Source of the DNA: Rhea pennata
Lineage: Eukaryota > Chordata > Aves > Rheiformes > Rheidae
DNA length: 64,000 bases
Reading direction: 5' to 3'
Assembly: GCF_028389875.1 (NCBI RefSeq)
Contig: NC_084668.1
Coordinates: 33,980,493 to 34,044,492 of the forward strand
Every line of letters starts with the position of its first letter. The stretch's first letter is position 1. Both the position numbers and the translations under genes were made by a program. The notes beneath the pieces are model-generated. The model had not been told where the DNA came from. It saw only the letters and a program-made list of their open reading frames with translations, and did no database searches. Below are positions 37,153-49,629 of this stretch, in pieces.

Positions 37153-37448
37153 GGCCATCCTTACACTTAATATGCCTAGGGTTGTCTCTCTTCTTCCAAG
37201 GTAAAGCTTCAGTCACTTGAAAGGGTGAAATCACTGAACTACCCCTTCAATCCCTTGAGTTTACACAACTCCAAGACTTAGTTATAAATAAAATACATCT
37301 ACAGTAATAGTGTTCTCTACAATGAACAAACTCCCTTTCTGGGGAGGCTTTCTTCAGTGGTAGAGCCTGTGCTTAACATGTTAAAGTCTACTGTGATAAA
37401 GTAAAAACATTATCAGGTACATCAGTATCTTTTTCTTAAATAGAAAGT

Positions 37449-37454
37449 TTTATT
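37449..37454 (-). terminator. Candidate CLK1 distal poly(A) signal
   Basis: TTTATT on the plus strand reads AATAAA on the minus strand, 160 bp after the CLK1 stop. A proximal alternative lies at 37552-37557. With BZW1 ending near 37.15 kb, the two convergent genes would be about 0.3 kb apart. Confidence 0.45.
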
Positions 37455-37613
37455 TCAGCAGCTGGATCAGTAAACTTAAGTATCCAAACAGGCTCATAAT
37501 ACAAAATAGGGTATTTATAAAGCTACCTGTACACAATAAATACTTAAAAACTTTATTATGCTTCTGTTGTTGGCTGACAGTCTGTAACTGCTTGTTCAGT
37601 TGCAAGATAGAGC

Positions 37614-40600
37614 TTACTTGTTTTCTTGTTTCAATGGGAAAAAGAAAGGATGTTTCAGTGCTTCTTCAAGAGTAATGCGTTTGGTTGGGTCATACTCCAG
37701 CATCTTTTGAATGAGGTCAAAGAGGTTCTCATGATCAGAGTCTTGGCAAGTCATAAATTCCTTTTTAAAGAAATCCACAGAACGTTATTTCTAATTTTAC
37801 AGTTATTGGCATAGCTTTCCCCCAAGGTGTTTTCCCTTCTCTTACCTTCAGTGGCTTACAGCGTCTTGAGACGTATCTACCAGCAGAACTGCGTTCATCC
37901 CAATCCAAGTGGTCATGATGGAAGTATTTGCGTTTCCTTGAACAGACCACATAGCTTGTTACTTGCAGTATTTGCTTTGTATCTTCACAAGAAGCAAAAC
38001 TTGTGCATGTTTGATCACAACTTTGGGAACTGATCAGGGATTACTTCACACAAAAGAATGGCCAATTTAATAAAGCAAAGGGCTGAGTATGAGTTTACTG
38101 AACTTGTTTTTGTCATTTATTTGGTATTAAACCAAATCCAAAACTATTGTAACTTATGAACTAGGCAATCTACATAGAGAAAAACATAATTACCTTGTTT
38201 TTTGTATCATGTGATTTGGCAAAGGGCCCAGTATTCGCTCCATCATTGCCAGATGTTCTTTGCTATCATGGGTCTAGAGGAAAATTAAAATTACATATAT
38301 TTTGTTTATCAGTAGATGGAAGTCACCATCAACCACAGGAAAAACACAATTCTGACCATCCTCCTTACAAACAAGTTCACATTAAGGACAAAAATGGACT
38401 ACAGCCTACTTTCTGAGGTAACAGTTACACTGTATAAAGTTTGTCCATCACCTGGCCTTACTTTTTGTTAGTAAATTCCAACTTCCAGCAGTATCACCAA
38501 GATGATAATTTTTCACACACCTGAGCATTAATTGATGGTGGTGGATGAGACAACATCTGTTACCAGCTGCACTTGTGAATCCAAAATGTTTACAAAGCAT
38601 TGACCTCTCACAACAAAGTACTAGCTACATCATTACTGAAAACAACTTGTCTTTTGATGAGAAAATTTATTTGTGACTATTTCTGCTCTCTGCTACTGGG
38701 TACTACAGAAAATACAGAAGTTAATTTCTAGCACAGACCATTCACACACACATACCCCCCCCCACTCACACACACACGGACCCTCAGTAGCATGTCTTTC
38801 TTCCCCAAAGGTTGATGCAGCGTATGTGCTGCATCACCTTTCTGAAGTTCCGTTACCTACCGGAAATACTGTGAATCCAAGGTAGTACTCTATGAGAATA
38901 CATCCTATGCTCCAGACATCACAGGGCTGTGCCCATCCCAATGCTGTGAAAATTGAGAAGGTTCAGGTTTATGCTGGACTAGGACAGCCAACAAGATCCA
39001 CAATACTACACTAACACAGGTCAGTATTACATAAAAACGTTACAGCCAACAGTTAGACTGCGCAAACCTCACTCCAGCTATGAAAAGCAGGGTGTGTTCC
39101 AGCTACTATAGCATATGTAAAACACATCATCTCTTTAACACGCACGTTTTGATTGCAGTGTGTTTTCCAAATGTTGCCAGTGCTTATTCAAGACTCACCC
39201 TCAGAGATGACTTCTAAAGCACAGTACATGCCCTTAGATAGAAATCACTTCTACCAACCTAGAATAACTTCAGGAGCTCGGTAATGTCTTGTAGACACCA
39301 AAGTACTATGATGTTCATCATCATATGTTGCGCTCCCGAAGTCCACAACTTTGATGTCTGGATTTTTTAGTGTGCGTTCATCACGTTTCTGGTGAAACAC
39401 ACAATGACATGCAGATGAAGACATAAACCCAGGAGGCTGCTGAAGGGCAGGCAGGGGAAGACTACAGAGACTTACTTACCAGTTTGGGGTTATATTCTTC
39501 AACATAATCAGATTTCACAAATAAAATATTTTCAGGTTTCAGATCTGTATGTGTCAACTTGTTTAAATGCAAAACTGCAAGATAACAAATGTAGTCAGCA
39601 CACCGTTCAAAGAAAACTGACCAACTGAAACAGCAAGAAATAGACTTACAGTTCACAGACTTGCAGATCTGATATGCCATCTGCCTAATGTGGTCCAGAC
39701 GAAACGGCAAAAAGCCATTCTCTTTAATGAAGTCATAGGTGCTGAGTCCCAATAGCTCAAAGACGATGCAGACGTGTCCATGGTGCTCAAACCATTCCAA
39801 CATCTGGACACAACGACTGTAACAAGCAGGAAAACAATACATCAGTTGCCACAGTAAGTTACATGAGTGCTGAGATGATACACAGCCAGGTGACGTGGTC
39901 AGTTATTGGAAGTTGTTAGAGGCTTTCAAAGATTTAAGATGTCTGTGTGTGAATACACTGGCCTAATGCAAATAGCAGAGCTTACAAAAGAACACACACA
40001 GCAGTTCAACTGTCCTGGTTCCAGGTGAGGTGCTCCAGCTAGCACACAGCTGCCAGGCAGTAACATTTTTCCTGACCTCCTAACACATGGACAGGAAGAG
40101 AACATTGAACCATCATCAACAGAAAATCTGTACCTCCCGGAAGCCCCTCAAGAAGCTAGCTGTACATTCAGATAGGGAGACCCTGCAGAAACTGCTGTAG
40201 ATTATATGTTTGCAGAGGTCGGGGTGGTAATATTTTAAAAATTGGTTTACAACAAAACATTATAGGGAAGGTAGCATTTCTGCGTCGCGTATCTGGTCAC
40301 CAAACAATACCATGATTCCACTTACTGCAGCAAGGTCACCTTCACAGTTCTGAACAAGATAGGTCTAATAATAGAAAAATACTTAATCCTACCAAAAGCA
40401 AGCAAGAGACCTGGCCAGCCTGAGTGAAAGCCCGCACAGCTAGAGAGCGACTTGCGCATCGCCGTACACGCACATGCAAAAATGATCCCTGCCTTTAGAG
40501 GTTAACAGCACAGCGCACTCTGGAACTATCAGAGACACCCGTAGGAAGTGACCTGAGCTGACTGAGAAGACAAAGTTCTTGAGAAAGTTACTAGCTAGTA

Positions 40601-43600
40601 ATTCTGAGCTTACTGTATTACTGTATTGTTTCATAAAAACGCAGGTGTTACAGAAAGTCAAAATAAGGTACAATCTTCTCTGTATACTTACTATGTACTG
40701 CTGGGATCTGATGCATTTAAATGTTCAAGTACTTGTATTTCTGAACGGGCTGCTTCAGAATACCTATCAACATTTTTTACTATTTTCACAGCTACATGTC
40801 TACCTCCCCTGAAAAAAAGTTTATGGTAGTTAGAACAATGCATACTTGTAACTAAGATCATTCTGCAATTATCCCCATAAACACTGTTTATAACAAAACT
40901 CAACTGTGAACTTTAGCAGAAAAGTTACTTTTAAAATACATGATCACACCCAAGTTTCACATGTTCACATACACAACTGAATAAATACTTATAAAGTATT
41001 TACTTTAAGAGTATAATTAATGCCTTCTATCTATTAGTATTATTCTTAAAGGCTAAAAAAAACCCTGATTTACCTCCCATTGTTTATTTATGTGTACTGG
41101 GCTAATATCAGAGGAAAGTTGACAACTTGTAGCCCAACACAACTGTCAGTCAGAAACGGCAAGTCTTCTTCAGTGATCTGAACAGTTAAATTAACTGAGG
41201 CGTCAAGTATATTCTACGGTGACTAGAAAAGTTTAATTCTAAAAGCACACAAAAATTCTGCCACTGAACAGAAGTATGTTCCTTGTTTATAACATAATAG
41301 CTGCTAGAACCCAAATGGCATTGCATCATCAGAGACTATCCTCTAAACTGTGCTGTAAGCAACTGCAGACTTGGCTCTCCCAACGGAGCGGGCGACGCAC
41401 CGGCCCCAGCCAGTGCAGGTGCAGCAGCTTCCCTGCGGGCCAGCCCTGTCCCTCCAGCAGGGAGGGCAGCACCCCCATGCTGGTCTGCCAGCTCCTGAAC
41501 AACTGTGATTTCAAGGTGCTGTTTTTCACATGAGGTACTAACGTGAATTTACATTAGGGAATGGCAACAGCTTCATCTGTCCCAGCTCTAACTGGCCATC
41601 CCAATATGTCCTAAGGTGCACGTAAGAGACTTTCCCCAAAAGAAAATGGAAGTCGAGTAAATAAATAACTGGAGCAATTCAATCCTCCAATTCCAACCAC
41701 AAAGTATTCATTATTCCCACACTAATGTCATTTATGAATAACCACTTCCATTCCCCTGTCATTATTTTATGTTTACGTTTAAAGAAATACACAGATCAGC
41801 ATATTACGAAGCAAAAATAAACTTGATCTAATTAATCTGCAACCACTTCATGAAGTATGTAGACCATGATAGTATCAGTAAGAAAAACAGGTATCAACTG
41901 AAAAAGACTTACGCCTTGTGATCGATGCATTCCACCACTTTTCCAAAAGCACCTTCACCCAAAGTAGCAACAATCTCATCTAAAAAGAAAACAACTCTCA
42001 GTCACAGAAATTGTGAAGTTACTCAACCGTTCAAAAAAAAAACCAAAAACACAAAAAACAACTATCACTGAAGATTATTCTAGACTGTGTTTCTATAAAA
42101 ATGCAAATATCAAGAGTTTGAGAGATGCGACTGGACAACTCTCATCAAGACATGTTTACAGATATCTCAGTTTCATTAACTTCATTTACTATTTTGGAAA
42201 AAAAAAGAAAAAAAAAAATACATTTAAGTTCTACAGAAAAAGAATAACAATCCCCCCCAAACAAAAAAGTCAAGACAGAAAGAAAAGACTTCCAAAGCCC
42301 CCTCACATCTTATGCTAAAAGAAATTATTCTATCTGAAAAGTTAATAAGTTTTGAAAAATATTCTATACATCTTGCACTTAGTACGTCTCCACTCTGACA
42401 GATCAGGTGACCCTCCTCATCATCCTCTACACTCCTGGATCTTTTCCTTCGATGACTCTTCTGGAACGGCACCAAGATCGTCCAGCCAATCAATAAACCC
42501 GAGTGAATTCAGGGTAGAATACGAAATTCATTCAGCAGGGAGATATTCGGGCATTCAGATACACGCCAGGCCACAAACGGCAGGAGCAATTTCAAATTCA
42601 GTCCCCAGAAATTCACAGGGCACATAGTTTATGTTACAGGAGAAAAACATGGCAAGGAACAGATTTTCAGATAAGATACTCAAAGTGGCAAGGCAACAAA
42701 AAATTACAACACATTTTTTTTTCTTTTAAAAGATTGGTTCACTGAATTTTATTTTAGGTTTCAGTGCCCTTATTTGAAAATCAAAAGGATTTAATCAATT
42801 ACTCTCTACATAAAATAGCCCTGTGGCTAAATTAAGACACACAAGTAAGCAACTGATTTTAAATCACTTGTCTGAATATTTAATAATAATTTAAAATTTC
42901 ACGAAAGTAGCATATACATTTACTTTAGACTGTCTCAGCTGAAGAGTTTAAATTATAAATCCTATCTTCAGCTTTTTTAACAGTTAAATTCATAACAAAG
43001 ATCAGAGAGCATGCCCTGCTAGTGGGCAGACATCACACACATCTGATTCTACTAAATACTGTTTCATCTAAACTTAGAACATCTTATCAAATAAACAAAT
43101 CAATATTGTAAGAATCTGGCAGTATCTCCTTGCTATTTCAGTGATACTAAATTTAGTCAAAAACAAGTTTCAGAGCTTGTATTTGCATTTTTGGGTATGA
43201 CTGAAATAAAATACTCGTCATAATAAAAAAAATTTGAAGGCATAAAAGTGATGCCTGCAATTCAACTACTTCAATTGATGGTTACTGTTCATTAATCAGC
43301 TCAAACATATCCAGTGAACAAACAGCAGAACCATGTCTCGTGGTATCACAAGTATACCTATGAACTATTAAAATTCTTTTACTTAAGGAAAAAAAAAATC
43401 CTAGTCAAAAAAATAATATATCAATACTAGCAACTAAAATTTCCCCAAACCCCAAAGCTCAAATATTACTGCCCAGACGAGAATTTATCTTCTTAAAATA
43501 AAAACTCCTAAGTTAAAAATTGGTCATACCACCTGTGAATGATGATGGTGAGAGGCACTGTGATGTGTCTTGTATTTCCTTTTGTAACTACTCCTCCCGC

Positions 43601-44128
43601 TATGGCCTGATGACTTGCTACTATGATTGTGATAACCATTTTCATGGTCTCTGTGATGGTGCCCATTATCATATCCTTGACTGTACTCGTTTCTGTATTC
43701 TTCGACATAACGCCGTTCATGATGGTCTCTTTCATTTATGGATTTGGTTTCTGAATAGTTACTACAAACAAAGCATTAAGCAAACTTTATTTAAATAATT
43801 TCAGTACCCCTATCAATGCAGGTTTTTGCTTTAAACTGTAAGACAGCCCTCTTGAAATATCTGCAACTCAAGAATTAATACATTAACAGAACCTTATCAG
43901 AATTATTAACCTTATTAGAACAGTAAAATCATAAAACAGATACTACTGTCACAAGTCAAATCTTATTTACCTATCGGGAAGTTTAGAAAGATCATGTTTG
44001 AAGTGCTTGTTCTCCCGTGCACTACTGAGAGATCTCCTCTTTCTCTTATAACCACTGCTGCACCTTCTGCGATCCCAACTTTCTTTTTCATCCCATTCAG
44101 CATAATTAGTTCGTCTGGAATGCCGCAT
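37614..44128 (-). CDS. CLK1: CLK1 dual-specificity (LAMMER) kinase, complete CDS
   Basis: Nuclear kinase that phosphorylates SR proteins and so controls alternative splicing. Exons in transcript order: 44128-43971, 43761-43533, 42460-42370, 41979-41913, 40808-40692, 39816-39650, 39574-39480, 39388-39259, 38943-38861, 38273-38194, 37936-37846, 37760-37614 (TAA). The sum is 1455 nt, 484 aa, as in human. Residues 1-160 are Arg/Ser/His-rich ([19 protein letters not shown] at the start; HHHHSQ near 129). Kinase motifs: GEGAFGKV at about 167-174, HVAVK with Lys190, HTDLKPEN at about 285-292, DFGSATY at about 324, and the LAMMER signature EHLAMMER at 385-392. The ATG is the first codon of its exon, so exon 1 is non-coding and lies in the CpG island. 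The second exon could end 3 nt later (43530). Synteny next to BZW1 and PPIL3 separates it from CLK4. Confidence 0.97.
39575..39649 (-). other. CLK1: CLK1 75-nt, stop-free, in-frame intron (between visible coding exons 6 and 7)
   Basis: Intron between exons 39816-39650 and 39574-39480. GTAAGT donor and TTGCAG acceptor are both strong, yet the intron is only 75 nt, a multiple of three, and has no stop in the CLK1 frame. Retention would add 25 residues after KSVN, just before the HTDLKPEN catalytic loop, while keeping the rest of the kinase in frame. Confidence 0.85.
42370..42460 (-). other. CLK1: CLK1 regulated 91-nt exon (human exon 4 equivalent)
   Basis: Encodes [10 protein letters not shown] then [20 protein letters not shown] plus one base. 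In mammals the 91-nt exon 4 is skipped, or its flanking introns retained, to give truncated inactive CLK1. The length, which is not a multiple of three, is preserved here, so skipping would shift the frame before the kinase domain. Flanking introns are 1072 bp (42461-43532) and 390 bp (41980-42369). The acceptor GTTCCAG is preceded by a weak pyrimidine tract, consistent with a regulated exon. Whether it is regulated in this bird is inferred. Confidence 0.8.
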
Positions 44129-44819
44129 CTGTGATGGAAAAAATATTTTGCTCTTTAAATTTCATCCTAGAAATAAGCAACTGATTTTAAGAGCCATTAA
44201 CAGCAAAGCGTCCAATAGGATAATGTAGACTGTATTTTTTCCTCAATTACCCCCATTGTAATTTCCCCTACCCTGCTTTCTTCCATGTTATTTTTACACC
44301 CAAGCTTTTTCCCCAAATAAGCATTTTTGATACGGGAACTTAAACCAATAATCTACCCCTTACAGATAAATATTTTAAAAAGGATCATGGCTCAGACACT
44401 AAACACACACTATGAATATTATTTCTGCAAAGCTGGTCACCAGGATAAAGTTCCTTCAGACACCTTAACGTATGATAAACTGTATATATACTTGGAAAAA
44501 AGGAAGGCTTACGTGTACTTAAAAAGGCATACAGATGTTAGCCTGGGTCTTTTTAAAGGTTTGAAAAAAATCATTATTAAACTTTCGCTTTTTCTATAGA
44601 TCTCCGGAAATTTTCTAAAGCTAATTTAGAAAAAACAATAGATGAAAATAAAATACAGATACCTCCTAGTTAATTAACTCCAAAGGAAAAAATGAAGAAA
44701 AATATCTCATTACAGATTTTTTTACTTCACTTTCCAATCGTAAATTGTTTCTAGCGTGTCTCACGCCTACAAGTCCAGACTTCGCGACACAACACCGGCC
44801 CTGACCCTGGTTATTTTTC

Positions 44820-45860
44820 AAAGGAGGGAGGAAATGGCCCGCGCCCCACACGGCCGATGCACACACCGAGCTTGGTAACGGGGAGATATAGCAGGGCGCT
44901 CCGCCGGGGTCATCCCCACACCGGGGGGGGGGGGGGGGGGTTCACGCCCCACCGAAGTCTCTCCCCCAGGGGAGGCCCCACTCTCGACCTCCCCCAAGGA
45001 AATGGGTAGAGGGCCCCGCGGCCGCAGCCATTTTCTCTCCGCACCGAGTAAGGCGCGGGCAGAGAACATGGCGGCCGCACGGAGCGGCGGCGGGCGGCAG
45101 AGGCCACCCGACCCGCTCGTGCGGCGGGGCCGGCCCCGGCGGCCGCAGGCTCTTCTCCCCTCAACGCAGTGGCAGCAACCTCTTCCCCGGCACCGCTGCG
45201 GCACATCCCCGCCCTCCCCTCGGCGGCGGCCATGTCCCTGCCAGAGCCCGTTCCGCCTCCTAACGGTGTCTTTCAGCTCTCCCCCCGCCGCCGCGGCGGT
45301 TCAGGGCGCGGAGCCAGGAGCGAGCACTGGGGACCCCTCGCCCGCTGCCCGCCATCGCCTCACCTCGGCGCTTGGGGATGCCGCCGCCCTCTCCGGGAGC
45401 CGCAGCTGCTGGGAACACGACCGTCACCACCCCTCAGCTCGCAGCCTGCGACAAAATGGCGCCGCCAGGAACCTTCTGGAGCGCGGCGGCGCGTCACAGC
45501 GGCTGCGGCCCTGGCGTCACGGCGCGGGCGGGGCGCGGCGCGGCGGCTGGGGGGGGGGGGAGGGCTCTCGCCCGTCCCCTGGGTGCGACACCGCGTGGGG
45601 ACAGTTCTCGTTTCGCGAGGATTTGTGGAAGATAACTGGCGTTATCCCCCGCCACTGCCCCAGGAGGCTTCGGGCAGGGCGACACGGCAAGGCCTCGTGC
45701 CCCGCGCAGGCGGTGGGAGCGGCGGCAGCGCCGCCTTCCTGCCTCGGCTAAGGTCGCTCTTGCTTTCCCAGGCCTGCTGCGCACGCTGCAGCGGTGCGTT
45801 TCAGTCGGCCACACGTTTTTCGGGGACCCCATATGCCGTATTCCAGGCAATCCCATTAAA
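44820..45860. promoter_or_regulatory. CpG island: CLK1 promoter and non-coding first exon
   Basis: CpG-dense block immediately upstream of the CLK1 coding exons. On the minus strand it has a YY1-like AAAATGGCTGC (about 45034-45024). On the plus strand it has AAAATGGCG (45453-45461), two GCGTCAC CRE/ATF-like cores (about 45491 and 45514) and GC boxes. An 18-G run sits at 44923-44940 and a 10-12 G run near 45550. CLK1 exon 1 should be here because the ATG exon starts exactly at its acceptor (44129-44131). The first-exon donor was not resolved. Long ORFs on both strands here are GC shadows. Confidence 0.75.
44923..44940. repeat. G18 homopolymer
   Basis: Run of 18 G beside the CLK1 promoter. It could form quadruplex structure and is prone to length error in assembly. 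Confidence 0.9.
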
Positions 45861-48658
45861 AGTGTTCTGGCTTGGTAAGTGAGCCATCGGCATAAAATCT
45901 TAAGTAACTTCCCAAGGATTTTGGTAGACAAGAAAAATGATTAAGAGAAATAAAAAGCCCACAGCCTGTTAACCCTCATGCAGTGATATGCCAGAATGCA
46001 ACTATTTTTGCCAGATTTTTTTTAATTGCTAAGTCACCATTTCCCTTGGTGATAAAGCCCCATGTTTCTGTCTCTCTACCTCCCTAGACAAACCATTAGA
46101 GACTCTCAAAAGCATGTGCCTAAATTTAAAGCAACAGAAGAGTGAAATTATGTTACCAAATTACTTAAGTTTTGCAGAAGTCTTTGTAAACCACTGGCAT
46201 TAAAAACATTTTGAAATAGTTCAGCATTCAATGATTTGATATCTTAAAACTATTATTCACTAGCTTTCTAGCTTTTTTTTTTTTTTCCCCAGGTCTTGAC
46301 TGAACAAAACTACCCACTGTAGAACAAACAAAACCCCTAAACACAGCCCTTAGGGAAAAAAACATACACAGTCAGACTTACGTGGCCACAGACTGGAATA
46401 AAAACTCCCACAAAACCAAGTCTTGCTTTTGCTGGTCACCTCTGTCACACACTGGACCGTTTAAGCCAACATACACCCCTTGCCTCTTCTAAGGTGGCCT
46501 CAGGCCACCATTTCTCTCAGAAGGAATTTTTAAGCCTATCATCATTTATTGCTTCAGCAAAGGTGGCCAAGCTTCATGTCCAACATCTGTTTCTCCAAAA
46601 GCAATGCCAATAATAAGCAGTCAGCCATCTCATTTAGCATCCAATTTATGTGGAAAAAAAAAAAGAGCATCTAATGGTAAAACAGTCCTGAAACACCACA
46701 AGTCTGTACATACCAACTTTTCTTTAAAAACAACCATTCTCTTAACTTGGGAAAAACTAAACTTCTGAAACTCTTCTACTCTTGAGAAATGACCATAGCT
46801 TTTTAATTCTGTATTCTTTTGATTTTGCCAATTGACCCTGTGAGGGGTCACATAAAATATAAATATTATATATTAAATATGATAAATATTTCTAATACTG
46901 ACTTTTCCAATTATTTTTCTAATGTCTAAGAAATCAGAGATTATCTAGAATATACATGATGAGCCCCTTCATTACAGTCATAATGCAAAATTGTAGTGTT
47001 AAAACACACCAGCATATTTTCCTCTGCATGAGTAGATTTATTTTGACATAACTCACCTTGTAGGTTGTAGAGTGTTTGTGATACAGCACTGGACTGATGA
47101 AATTAAACATAGCACTTCATAAAGCACAAATCAATAAAAAGAAGAACAGTGTTGTCTCCAGCATTTCGCTATTTCAGGGCTTGTACATGTTACAGAACTC
47201 CAAACCACTGCTGACACAGCAGCTGACTGTGTACAAGAACTCAGTGGCAGGTACACTGCATAGAAACTGCCCACATAATTATGCACTTCCACAGCTGGGC
47301 TGCTTATATTCGTGTTCTCTGTTTCTCTCTCTTTAACAACTGAATGGGAGCAACCCCATTATTTTTTTCTGTTGTATTCAAGGTTCACCTGGGAGAGGTT
47401 CAGAGCCACAAGCAGGAAGAAATAGATATGATTAACAACGGTTAGGATATAACCCTGTCCTATGAGATCCCTCTACTTTCAATACGCAGCTTTGTTTAAA
47501 AAAAGAAATCTAATGTATCATGCAAAGAGCAAAGCTCTTGCAGTACCTATATCTCACATTCTCTACAGCAATCTTTCTTGCAGCTGAGAAGAACAGACTT
47601 GCAATTATTTTGAGTTCAGTGCTGTATTTCAAATTATTGGTTCCTTTGCAGTGTAGGAAAATTCTCAATATACATTTCCATCTGCACAGCAGCAGTGTCA
47701 ATGCGGCAGTGAAGCATGCAGTTGCCTGCTTTTGTCTACTCCCCATTACCACTGGTTACAAGGAAGGGAGCTAGAAAGAGCACAGAGCTACAATAATTGA
47801 GTTCTTCACATGACTGGAATAGTGTGTGTGTGTGGAGGAATCTTTTTAAGTCTGGAGCAAAGACTAGGAGCTTTTAGCAACACCACATACAACTAGGCAC
47901 AACATAAGCTCATCTCTTAAGATGTGCTCTCAAAATTTTGACTCTTTCCAATGTCCCCCCAACCTTTTTGTTGTTGTTTTTTACACAAACCTGAAGTCCA
48001 GAACAATATTAAAAGAAGTGACAAAAATCAACATGGTCCTCATTTATCCACATTCTCTAGAGAGTACAAATCAACTCTGGTGGGCACTGTAGCTGAACCT
48101 CGCAACGATTACAAGGCATGTATATAAGGATGGGATTTGCTAAGTGCTGCTGAATGAGTCCAAAGGGGACAGGAGAGAAGAAGCCTAGGAGGGCAGGAGC
48201 TGGATGCAGGAACCACGGGTGTTCTGTCCTAGCCAGTGCTCCCATGCACAGTTGGAATTGGAAACAACATCCTCTGACTTCTACATATTGTAGAGTCAGA
48301 AAATAGATTTCAGTGAAAATGAATTGATTTTTTTTCTGGTTTGTAGCAACACATGCTGAAATGCATTTTTTAAATCCACAACCAGAGTTTTTTCAAGAAA
48401 TAGAAGAATATTCTGTTTTCCCCCAAATGTCCAAGGTGGAGAATTGCTTTTACTAAGCATACAAATTGCTCTCTGTTAGCTCAAATCAGCTTATTTTACA
48501 CTTATATATTAAAATATCTTTTACGGGGCATTTCACCCTTCATTTGATTCAGGGCAGATCCCAAAGGAATGGAGACTGATGAATGCCAAATTAATTGTGT
48601 TTCCTTTTGGGATTCCCCACCAAAGAGGCTTGAGGATAGGATCAAAAACACAGACATG

Positions 48659-48722
48659 TTTGTGTATCTATATACATATCTATCTATACACACACACACA
48701 CATATATACATACACATGTACA
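48659..48722. repeat. (TATC)/(CA)n/(TA)n compound microsatellite
   Basis: Mixed ATCTATATACATATC, (AC)n and ATATACATAC runs. It produces spurious short ORFs on both strands. Confidence 0.8.
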
Positions 48723-49159
48723 TACTGTTGGAGGAGTGGGGATATAGATACACATCACCACTAACATGTAAGACAGAAGAATCTTATTTAACAACATCTT
48801 GGCCACAATATGTTTTATTATTTTGAGGATATCAGGATATCCTTGGTAAAAAGTCTGATCACAGTCTTTGTCATTACTCTGTTGTGTTTACCCCCGTTTG
48901 TGCAATAAAGGGATAAAAAACAAATTACAGTAAATCCATGGTTACCTTGTTTCAAGTAACAGCTATGTAAAGATGCAAACGCTTTCATCCTAAAAACTTT
49001 GTACCAGAGGCAATTGTTTCTGATCTACCTTCTGGGGAAGCTGAAGCGGGTACCAGCCCAACACAGCAGAATAAGAGCAAGTACTCATCTGAACATGGTC
49101 TTTAATCCACTAGTAGAGAAAGGATTCCTCCATCTATGACACCACTTTCACCTAGAAGA

Positions 49160-49204
49160 AAAAAAGTATATATATTCTTTATATATAATATATATATATA
49201 TATT
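49160..49204. repeat. AT-rich (TA)n low-complexity run
   Basis: TATATA-rich tract in the likely PPIL3 3' UTR or flank, about 430 bp downstream of the PPIL3 stop on the minus strand. Confidence 0.7.
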
Positions 49205-49629
49205 TTCCCTAAAAAAACAGTAAGGAATGTTGGAGCTTACCTGGGAAAGTTTCAGAAAACTGTTAGAATGAAATTCTAGCCAAAGACTTGTTTCAACATA
49301 ATATCACTTAGAAAGACAAGGCAAAAAGACAACATAAAAGATTTGAGAAAAAAAAATGTATTTTTAAAAGTCTTTCCTTATTTTACACATACAAAAAACA
49401 ATGTTTTAAAGTCAAAATCCTGGAAGATATTCTAGAAAAACTTCTGCTTCTGAAGCGTAAGACTCCCTTATAACAACTCCCAGACAATGTCACAACTCCT
49501 TTTAAGTCCTGTATTCAAGGAGCAAAGGTATGATCCACTTTGAGTAACTCTTTTTAATGTCATTTTAAACACCATATTCCAGCAGTCATTCTGACTAATC
49601 TTTAAAGACTGTGTTGAGGCACTTTGTGG

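Larger units (their letters stand above)
35935..37165 (+). other. BZW1 3' UTR (probable)
   Basis: AT-rich sequence after the BZW1 stop. Candidate poly(A) signals are ATTAAA at 36315-36320 and AATAAA at 37147-37152; the latter gives a 3' UTR of about 1.2 kb. A GC-rich, CpG-containing block at about 36490-36835 interrupts it and looks out of place. Confidence 0.55.
45880..49629. other. Intergenic region between CLK1 and PPIL3, including PPIL3 3' UTR
   Basis: AT-rich with no recognisable exon on either strand. Simple repeats lie at 47820-47833 (TG)n and 48659-48722 (mixed TA/CA). The PPIL3 3' UTR runs leftwards from 49629. The first clear minus-strand AATAAA that I find is at 48819-48814, so the UTR could be about 0.8 kb, but this is uncertain. 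Confidence 0.55.

Noticed and set aside
45002-45882. Plus-strand ORFs of 237-249 aa in the CLK1 CpG island
   Set aside because: Low-complexity GC-driven translations with no domain; the same DNA is open on the opposite strand too.
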